Positions 56,226 to 64,000 of a stretch of 64,000 nucleotides of DNA are shown here, in pieces; the first letter of the stretch is position 1; the number at the start of each line of letters is the position of its first letter. The position numbers and the translations under genes are program-made. The notes below the pieces were generated by a model that did not search any database, was not told the DNA's origin, and was given only the letters and a program-made list of their open reading frames with translations. This DNA comes from Cyrtodaria siliqua (Eukaryota > Mollusca > Bivalvia > Adapedonta > Hiatellidae), in contig JAWPHD010001813.1 of the NCBI GenBank assembly GCA_037043455.1, forward strand, positions 124,001 to 188,000. The letters run 5' to 3'.

Positions 56226-56321
56226 TTAGCTTACCTGAGCCAAAGGCTCAGTGAGCTATTGTGACCGGGTTTTGTCCGGCGTCTGTCTTCCGTCCGTCCG
56301 TCGTCCGTCAACTTCAGGGTT

Positions 56322-56557
56322 CATTACATGGTCCCGCCTTAATTTGGGAAGCTTATATTAGCAGGATTTTATAATGGATATTTCAACAATAAAACACGTT
56401 TAAAAACATTTTTTTACTGAACAAAATGCGATAACCTATTTAAAGTTATCTATTAAAGCTGAAATTAAGGTTTTATTTCATACCCAGCGAACCCGTTTTA
56501 GCTTCTTGGAGAAAGGGTTGTATGGGGTATGAAAGTTAATACTCGTACCACCTAATG
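56322..56557 (-). mobile_element. Second copy of the 55.2-kb MITE, inverted
   Basis: The inverse of 55,193-55,473 with smaller internal deletions: CATTACATGGTCCCGCC, GGTTTTATTTCATACCC, CTTCTTGGAGAA, GGGGTATGAAAGTTAAT, GTACCACCTAATG. It sits between the CCGTCAACTTC leader and the first satellite unit, so it inserted there later. Confidence 0.8.
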
Positions 56558-57080
56558 GTGGACACTCAAGAGGTCACATTTTTATCTGATCTTTATGAAA
56601 CTTTGTCAGATCGTTTGGCTCAATAAAAGCTAGGTCGAGTTCGAAACTGTGTCATCTGTGGTCAAATATGAGTCACTAGGTCAAATAATAGAAAAAAACA
56701 TTTTGGACACTCCAGAAGCTGTATTTCTCTTTTGATCTTCATGAAACTTGTCAAAATGTTTGAAAGCTAAATATAATTTGAAACTGGGTCATCTGGGGTC
56801 AAAAACTAAGTCACTAGACAAAATAATATAAAACCGTGTGGACACTGCAGAAGATGTATTTATCATCTGATATATTTATGAAACTTGATCAGGATGTTTG
56901 CTTTGATGATATCTGATATAAGTTTAAAACTGGGCCATCTGGGGTCAGAAACTAGGTCACTAGGTTAAATAATAAAGAAACCACGTTGGCAATGTAGAAG
57001 TTGAATTACTATCTGATTTTCATGAAACTTTGTTAGCTAGGGTTCAATATGAAATTATCTAGACACGCTGGACAAATGCA

Positions 57081-57596
57081 GAAACTTTTGTAGAGAACAA
57101 GTTTAGACGAGTAAACAGGTTTTTAGAAAGAAGGTCAAACTGATAAAGTTACATCGGTGCTATTTTTCGTTATTCAAAATGGCCGTCATTCTAAAATTAG
57201 TAACAAATTAAATAATGCATTTTCTGTGTTATTTTTCGTGTTGTTTTCTGGAATATGTTTTATTTTAACACATCGATGATGTCGATTACAACCAAATTAA
57301 ACATGATACTAGTATTAGAATTTCAAAATGGCCGCAAGAGCCAAACAAGGAAATATAACTTTAACATGTTTTAGTACACATCGTTTGCAAAAGATCTTAA
57401 TAATAATTTAATAATTTGCTATGTTTTAAAAGCTTAACAATGCCGAACGCATTACATTTGTGAAACCATTTAGGATTGTAAAATGTCCACCCATCCTACT
57501 GTCCTACAAATGGAAATAGAGACACTTTATTACACACCCGCCCAGACACACACACACACACACGACCAAAATAAAGAAACACACATGATTATCATT
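57081..57596. other. AT-rich interior with a short (CA)n
   Basis: No gene seen. (CA)n at 57,546-57,563. A TTCAAAATGGCCG word occurs twice (57,174 and 57,322). Confidence 0.4.
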
Positions 57597-58240
57597 TCTA
57601 TGTGGAAACAATCTGGCCAAGTTTGGGAAAGATCGAATACAAAATGAAGGCGTTAGAGTGTTCAGAAGGCTGACAATGGCATATTTTAATATTTCAAGGG
57701 CACATAACATGATGTTCTGGTCCGATATAGCTGGTTTTCGAACTTGTCCGAGCTTCCTTTGATATTAACAATCTGTTTGGTAAAGATCGGATGGAAAATG
57801 AAGGCCCTATCATATTAAAATGCAATATATAGCATTTTTAACGAAATCAAGGGCCATAACTCCACTGTTACTGGTCCGATCTGGCTGGTTATCAAATTTA
57901 TCCGAGCTTTCTCCAATATTAACAACTGGTAAAGATCGGTAAAATCGGATGAAGACCCTATCGTCTTAACGATGCAAAATATAGCATTTTTAACTAAATC
58001 AAGGCCATAACTCCGCTGTTACTGATCCGTTTTGGCTGGTTTTCGAACTTATCCGAGCGTTCACCAATATTATCAATCCGGTAAAGATTGGTAAAGATCG
58101 GATGAAGATGAAGGCTCTATCGTCAAAACGAGGCAACATATAGCATTTTGAACTAAATCAAGGCCATAACGCCGCTGTTACTGTTCCGATGAAGGCCCTA
58201 TCGTCTTAACGAGACAAAAGTTAACGACGGACAACTCGGC
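57597..58240 (+). repeat. Tandem array of the 'GGCCATAACTCC' family
   Basis: Four units of about 150 bp: AAGGGCCATAACTCC.CTGTTACTG.TCCG, TGGCTGGTTTTCGAACTT, CCGAGC.TT.ACCAATATTA, GGTAAAGATCGGAT.GAA, GCCCTATCGTCTTAACGA. Same family as 32.2-33.1 kb. Confidence 0.85.
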
Positions 58241-58644
58241 ATCCCATACGCTCGGCTGGCTGGCCTTCTTTAAAGCTGTATGTATCACTTGATCTCTACT
58301 AAACGTTGTCTGAACGTTTGTCTAGATGGTACCTGGGTTGAGTTAGAAACTTGGTCATCTGGGTTCAGAAACTAGGTCTCTGGGTGATGCATAAAAAAAA
58401 GCTTGTGGACTCTCTGAAAACTGTATTCATCATTTAAACTTTATTAAAATAAGTCAGAATGTTTGTCTTGATAACATCTGAGTTGAGTTGGAAACTGGGT
58501 ATTCTGTGATAACAAACTAGGTCACTAGGTCAAACATCATAGAAATGCCTTATAAAAGTTGTAAAAGCTGTATTTATTATCTGATCGTTTTTGCAATTTT
58601 GTGAGAATATTTGCCTTGATGGCATCTAGGTTAAGACAAGATAA

Positions 58645-58692
58645 GACATCACAAACACAACGTGGTTGGCAATAGGGCTACCGTCTTTAAGT
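58645..58692 (-). mobile_element. Fragment of the reverse-transcriptase element's 3' tail
   Basis: GACATCACAAACACAAC.TGGTTG.CAATAGGGCTACCG is the inverse of the CGGTAGCCCTATTGTCAACC..GTGATGTC block that ends the copies at 60.8 and 63.2 kb. Confidence 0.7.
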
Positions 58693-59449
58693 ATAGTTTT
58701 AAATATTATCATCATGTTCCGGGTTAGGTGATATTACTGCTGCATGTGGGGAGAAGGGTGAGACATCGGTTTTTGATACAAAAATTACTCCTTTGCTTTT
58801 TTTTATTCAAAAGTGAATATTCACTTATTATAGATTTAAACATTTCTACTAAATAATAATATGACATTTCACCTTCGGTAGCCCAGACTTCACCACTCTT
58901 TATGTTACGTCCTTTTCATTGCCATGTTATATATGCTCATATTTCGGGTTATGGTGCAGTGTGTACTTTTCACAGTTTTCACATAATTTTTTGCATGTAC
59001 CGATTACAAATAAACAGCATTGCCTATTTTCGTCGAGGCTATTCTGTAACAACTACTCATGATCATTTGATAGATGACCCATTTGATTGTTACACCTAAG
59101 TGTTTCATCATTTAACAGCTGTCAGCTGTTAATGCAAGCTTTTCCCACAACATTGATGTCAAGGTTCATAGAGTCCTCCTTAGATACGTTAGAAACCCCA
59201 TTACTTCCTTCTCATACACATTTTCCTTCCAAACAAGTTTAATTTAATACAGCAGTTCATCTGAGTTTCCTATCACTCAAAAACGAAACAAAAACAAAAC
59301 ACAATAAGTCAAGAACACCATGTGGATAACCAAAACAGACATTCGTTAGAAGGTTGACAGTGTGCAGGGGTAAAATTACTCTATAAATGTATTTATATGA
59401 CAAAAGTTGTCTTTATTCCGAGGTGTTTTTCATTGCAGGTTGTCTTTTT
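58693..59449. other. No gene recognised
   Basis: AT-rich; the open frame at 58,902-59,099 has no known motif. Confidence 0.4.
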
Positions 59450-60945
59450 TTGTAGAGAACATGCGGACCCAAACTCTCTTTATTCTTGGAAAAAGTCCAT
59501 TCTTATAGATTCTCGTATTAACTTTGTATAATGCTCACCCCTCTTTACCTCCTCCGAAACCTAGGTTTTCGTTTCGTAATTTAAAATCGGGAATTCGAAA
59601 GAATTATAATATAATTGTTCTAGTTCCTGCTGATAAAGCCGCTATTAATGTAACATTTAAACATCTCCAAGCTTTTAACTTATTTTCTTACTGCCGTTAA
59701 AGATCACGTTAAACAACTTGTGAAAAGTCTGGGATTAATTTGTTTTGGTCTATTTAACATTCAGGAGACGTTCTTGATAAATTTTGCAATAAACGTCAAG
59801 TTTCATCTATTAGCACTTATGACTTCTCTACACTATATACAACCTTACCACACCACATTATCAAAGACAAGCTTATTGCTATTATTCAAAAAAACATTCG
59901 CTATGGAAAATACTACATGTTTGGCCTGTAATACTATTAAAGCGTTTTTTGCTAACGGCAGTTTAGACAATTACACTATGTGGACTTGCCAAGAAGTTTG
60001 TGAAGCACTCATCTTCCTATTAGATAATATTTGCGTCAGGTATGGAACAACCGTTTACAGACAAACTGTTGGTATCCCTATGGGTACAAACTATGCACCC
60101 CTTGTCTCAGATTTGTTTTATATTGCTATGAAAGAGATTTTTATTATCGTAACCCTGATTTTCTTTCCAAATACAAAAGTAATTTAAGAACTCTTCTGCG
60201 ACAAGGACTATCACAACCTGACTTCTATGGTGACGTGGTTTCTAAAAACTTCGTAAGATCCTTGGTCATGCTCATTTTCATACTATCTGTGTTAACTTGT
60301 TAAAAGGTTTATCAAAAGAGGTCATGTCCGTATCTTTTTGCAACGCACCGCATGCTTGATGGTGGACCCATTTACAGTTCGACACTATGCTTTCCTCTTT
60401 AATTGTGCGATGACTGGACAGGCTGTGGACCCTATGATTACGTCTACCTGAAGCCCAAAAGGACTGTGACGTTTGACGTTTGTCTGCAGTCTGGTCTTAT
60501 CGTGCCCTCAATGGTTTATTCTCTTGTTGCTCTGGCTTCTGCCAAGTCACTGAGCCTTCTTTGAGGCCTTCTAGGCTATTGATTTTTTTTGTATTTATAT
60601 AAATACGAGCATCTTTGTGTTTTCCTTATATGCCTACTAATGCTGCCTTGTTGGTTAGAGAATAGTTCATGGCGAGGATTTCTTTATTTACACTGCCCCG
60701 TTTTACTGGGTTGACGGTAGGGTAAGTGTGAGGTTTGGTGCAGCCTAGAACCTCGTTTAAACTCCCCAACGGCCTTTTATGCCACTGACCGTTCCAAGGC
60801 AGTAGCCCTATTGTCAACCCTTTTGTGTTTGTGATGTCTTATTTGGCCTTTTATTCATCTTTAAATTTGCTCTTTGTTTCTGTGTGTTTGATGTTGACTG
60901 TCGTCCTTGAATGATACTTTTCCTGTTTGATTTTTATATCTATAT
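59450..60945 (+). pseudogene. Reverse-transcriptase element, copy R1 (internally deleted)
   Basis: Fragments of one RT protein occur in several frames: VPADKAA near 59,625, STYDFSTLYTTLPHHIIKDK near 59,813, and RQTVGIPMGTN near 60,060 (a palm-domain motif). At about 60,137 the sequence jumps from ..YERDF to YYRNPDF, so the YxDD active-site block is deleted. The C-terminal part (LRTLLRQGLSQPDFYGD, VDPFTVRHYAF) and a 3' tail of about 500 bp follow, ending CTTTTCCTGTTTGAT. RT-encoding retroelement of non-LTR or Penelope-like type; I cannot assign the clade. No endonuclease domain seen. Multiple frameshifts and stops: dead. Confidence 0.75.
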
Positions 60946-60984
60946 TTGTTTAACGTCAACATTACGTATCATTATTATCTCTAG

Positions 60985-62155
60985 AACTCGGTAGCACTAA
61001 TTCGTATACTCCAGTTCAGTCTACTGAGGATGATGTTGTTTCCACGTATATCACTCGGTGCACTACTCTCAATGCTGGGGTAGACGAAAAGCAAAACGAA
61101 AACTGCGAATTATATACTGCATTCTTAAATTATATAAAAATCCGTATAAGGCTCGTTTTATTTCGAATTCTAGTGCCTGCATCATATAAAAATCTCCAAA
61201 CATTTAACTTCTTGCCTTATTGCCGTTAAAGATCAGGTTAAACAATGTTGTGCTAAAGTTTATGAAAACTCTGGGACTATTTTATTTTGGTCTATTAAAT
61301 ATTCGGAAGAAGTTCTTGATCAAAATTTGAAATTAACGTCCAGTTATATCTATAGGTACGTATGACTTCCATACACTATATACAACATTACCAAATCACC
61401 TTATCAAAGACAAGCTAATTGATCTCATTCAAAAAACTTTCGCTAGAGCAAACACTACATGTTTGGCCTGTATCAAGATTAAAGTGTGTTTTTATTAACG
61501 GCAGTTTAGACAATTAAATTATGTGGACTTTTGTGAAGCAATCATATTCCTATTAGGTACTATTTTTGTCATGTATGGCCCTACAATTTATATACAAGTT
61601 GTTGGTATCCCTATGAATACGAACTGTGCACCTTTTATCACAGATTTGTTATTGAATTGCTATGAAAGAGATTGCATGCTGCATTTTTCATCCGATACAT
61701 AGGCAGATGTAATTGAAGCCTTTAATGACACCTCTCGGTATCTGGATGATATTTTGAACATTGACATTCTTCATTTTCGTATATGGATAATACTATCTGT
61801 TCTGTCCTAAAGAAAGTCAACTCAACAAAGCTAACATTTCTGATACTGTCGCTTCTTTTCTTGATTTATATCTCTCTATTGAAAATAGCGAATTAATTCG
61901 TAAAATCTATGACAAGAGAGGTGATTTTAATTTTGATATTGTTAAATATCCCCATGTAGATGGGGATGTTCTTCGAGCTACTTCGTATGGGGTCTATGTT
62001 TCTCAACTTATTCGTTTTTCTGGATATGTAGTCGTGTTGAGGGCTTTATTATTGTTAATACTTGTATAACTAAAAATCTACTCCAGCAGTGTAGACAGTG
62101 TAGGCTACAATAAACTTCTAAAAATCGTTGCAAAATTGTATTATCGTAACTCCAG
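60985..62155 (+). pseudogene. Reverse-transcriptase element, copy R2 (5' and middle part)
   Basis: Starts further upstream in the protein than R1 (TYITRCTTLNAG near 61,045), then continues through the thumb/palm regions in broken frames. It keeps an intact YLDD active-site motif at 61,739-61,750, then SASFLDLYLSIEN, KIYDKRGDFNFDIV and YGVYVSQLIRF. It loses homology at KLYYRN (about 62,155), where the R3 segment begins, repeating the YxDD-to-YYRN block. Stops and frameshifts throughout. Confidence 0.75.
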
Positions 62156-63393
62156 ATACTAGTACCCAGACAGAAGCTTTTAATGACACCTCTCGGTATC
62201 TGGGTGACATACTGAACATTGACAACCCTTTCTTTCCAACTATGGTTGATAATATTTATCCTAAAGAACTTCAGCTTAATAAAGCTAATATATCTGATAA
62301 TAATGCTTCTTTTCTTGATTTAGATCTCTCGATTGAAAATGGTGAAATAATAGGCAAAATCTATGACAAGAGAGATGATTTTAATTTTGACATTGTTAAT
62401 TACCCCCACTTGGATGGGGATGTTCCCCGAGCAACTTCTTATGAGGTGTATATGTCTCAACTTATTCGTTTTTCAAGAGCTTGTACTCGAGTTGAGGACG
62501 TTAATATTCGTAATCTTTGTATACTAAAAAAATACTCAATCAGGGTTACCGTTACCATAAAAGTCGTAAAACCTTTGCAACATTTTATTATCGTAACCCT
62601 GATCTTCTTTCCAAATATAAAATTAATTTAAGGACTCTTCTGCGACAAGGACTATCACAACCTGACTTCTATGGTGATGTGATTTATAAACTTCGTAAGA
62701 TTCGTGGTCATGATCACTTTCATACTATCTTCGATAAGCTTGTTAAAAAGTTTATCAAAAGAGGTTATGACGCTATTATTTTGCAACGTACTGCATGCTT
62801 GGTGGTGGACCCTTTTACAGTTCGCCACTATGCTTTCCTCTTTAATTGTACGATGACCGGACAGGCTGTGGACCTTATGATGACATCTACCTAAAGCCTA
62901 TTGGGACGTTGGCGTTTGATGTTTGTCTATGATCTTTCCTGTCGTGCTCTTAATGGTTTATCCTCTTGTTGCTCTGGCTTCTGCCAAGTCATTGAGTACC
63001 TTCATTGTGGCTTTCTAGGCTATTGTTTTTATAGTATTATATTTACACGAGCATAAATGTGTTTTACTTATATTGCCTATTGATGCTGCCTTGTTGGTTA
63101 GAGATTAGATCATGGCGTGGATTTCTTTATTTACACTGTCCTGTTTTAATGGGATGACAGTAGGGTAAGTGTGAGGTTTGGTGCACCCTAGTACCGGTTT
63201 GAACCCTCCAGTGGCCTTTGTTGCCACTGACCGTTCCAAGGCGGTAGCCCTATTGTCAACCATTTTGTGTTTGTGATGTCGTTTGCATTTTTTATTACTT
63301 TTGCCTTCTCGTTTGTCTGTTTGCGTGTTCGTTTTTCTGTTTTGTGGTTGACTGTCGTCCTTGAATTCTGCTTTCCCTGTCCGATATTTTTAT
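62156..63393 (+). pseudogene. Reverse-transcriptase element, copy R3 (3' half with complete tail)
   Basis: Frame 1 (62,128-62,631) holds EAFNDTSRYLGDILNIDN, then ASFLDLDLSIENG, KIYDKRDDFNFDIVNYP and SYEVYMSQLIRFSRAC. The active-site motif reads YLGD (62,197-62,208), a catalytic Asp replaced by Gly. A frameshift near 62,520 moves the reading to 62,517-62,894 (QGYRYHKSRKTFATFYYRNP, LRTLLRQGLSQPDFYGDVIY, VDPFTVRHYAFLFNCTMTG), ending at TAG/TAA signals near 62,894. The 3' tail of about 500 bp ends CTTTCCCTGTCCGATATTTTTA. R2 and R3 could be one copy with an internal duplication. Confidence 0.75.
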
Positions 63394-63409
63394 CTTTTTT
63401 TCTAATAAA

Positions 63410-64000
63410 CTTTTAAGTTATAAAAGTTATCTACGAACTCTTCTGCGACAAGCACTGTCACAACCTGACTTCTACGGCTATGTGATTTATAAATTTCGTA
63501 AGATTCTTGGTCATAATCACTTTCATACAATCATTATTAAACTTGTTAAAATGTTTATCAACATAGGTTTTGACCCTATCGTTTTGCAACTCACTGCATT
63601 TTTAGTGGTTGACCAATTTACAGTTCGGCACTATTCCTTCCTCTTTGATTGTGCGATGATGACCGGACAGATAATGGACCCTATGATGATGCCTACCTAA
63701 ATCCTTATAGGACTGCAGCGTTTGATTTTTGTCTTTAATTTTGTCTTGACGTAGCCTTAACAGTTTGTTCTTTTGTTGCTCTGGCTTATTATATATACAT
63801 GATAATTTATGTGTTTTACCTATATTGCCTATTAATGCTGCCTTCTTTGTTAGATTATAACCTGGCGGGGATATCTTTATTTACACTGTCCCGTTTATTG
63901 CGTTATGGTAAGGGTGCGGTTTGATCCACCCTAGAACCTGGTTTATACCCTCAGAGGCCTTTTTTTTGTCACTGACTTTTCCAAGGCGGTATCCCTATTG
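63410..64000 (+). pseudogene. Reverse-transcriptase element, copy R4 (5'-truncated, runs off window)
   Basis: Begins 17 bp after the end of R3 with the C-terminal region only (YLRTLLRQALSQPDFYGYV, KFRKILGHNHFHTI, VDQFTVRHYSFLFDC) to a stop at 63,698, then the same 3' tail, cut by the window end at CGGTATCCCTATTG. Same orientation as R1-R3. Confidence 0.8.

Larger units (their letters stand above)
56226..58640 (+). repeat. Composite satellite-bearing element
   Basis: Starts with a hairpin CTGAGCCAAAGGCTCAG and GTGAGCTATTGTGACCGGGTTTTG, then TCCGTCCGTCCGTCGTCCG. Tandem units of about 135-145 bp follow (GTGGACACTC.AGAAGCTGTA, CATGAAACTT.GTCAG.ATGTTTG, GAAACTGGGTCATCTGGGGTC, AACTAGGTCACTAGGTCAAA) at 56,558-57,080 and again at 58,265-58,640. 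A block of different origin (57,090-58,262) interrupts them. Confidence 0.8.

Overview
The window looks like AT-rich intergenic or intronic DNA from an animal with a large, repeat-laden genome, most likely a bivalve mollusc. The main reasons are the families of tandem and dispersed repeats (TGACCTTGACCTTTGACC-type arrays, the 'GGCCATAACTC' and 'AGGTCACTAGGTC' arrays, CGCCAAGACGAC modules). I associate these with molluscan genomes from general knowledge; I ran no search. There is no operon structure, no ribosome-binding-site pattern, no rRNA or tRNA gene I can recognise, and no intact host protein-coding gene. Nearly everything that can be named is a transposable element, a satellite or a decayed copy of one.

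Layout. 1-6.95 kb: about eight copies of a roughly 0.4-0.8 kb repeat (called MR1 here), broken by later insertions: a tandem-repeat-bearing element, a SINE-like element with a 10-bp target duplication, a 455-bp MITE and a pair of 185-bp MITEs. 7-13.5 kb: short inverted-repeat elements, microsatellites and one half of a diverged duplicated segment whose partner lies at 53 kb. 13.57-18.62 kb: the most interesting locus, a 5.05-kb composite with about 1.1-kb direct repeats at both ends, a decayed Mutator-like transposase and, tail-to-tail on the other strand, a His-Me-finger (I-PpoI-type) zinc-binding endonuclease ORF. A second, 5'-truncated copy with the same gene order lies at 25.63-27.52 kb. 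22.1-23.8 kb: a long foldback element inserted in a SINE-like repeat. 28.4-34.8 kb: satellite-like arrays plus a large inverted structure. 35-55 kb: mostly unrecognised AT-rich DNA with scattered MITEs, a palindrome array (41 kb), a TGATATCA minisatellite (38.5 kb), a large tandem array (46.6-48.2 kb) and a foldback (52.5 kb). 55-59 kb: MITEs and satellites. 59.4-64 kb: a head-to-tail cluster of damaged reverse-transcriptase elements running off the window end.

How parts relate. Nested insertions give relative ages: MR1 is older than the SINE and MITEs inside it; the 22-kb SINE is older than its foldback; the 56-kb satellite is older than its MITE. Two copies of the transposase/endonuclease element share gene order and junctions, so that association predates their separation. 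Host-gene evidence is limited to possible single exons (27.58, 43.70, 45.27 and 54.57 kb), all low confidence.
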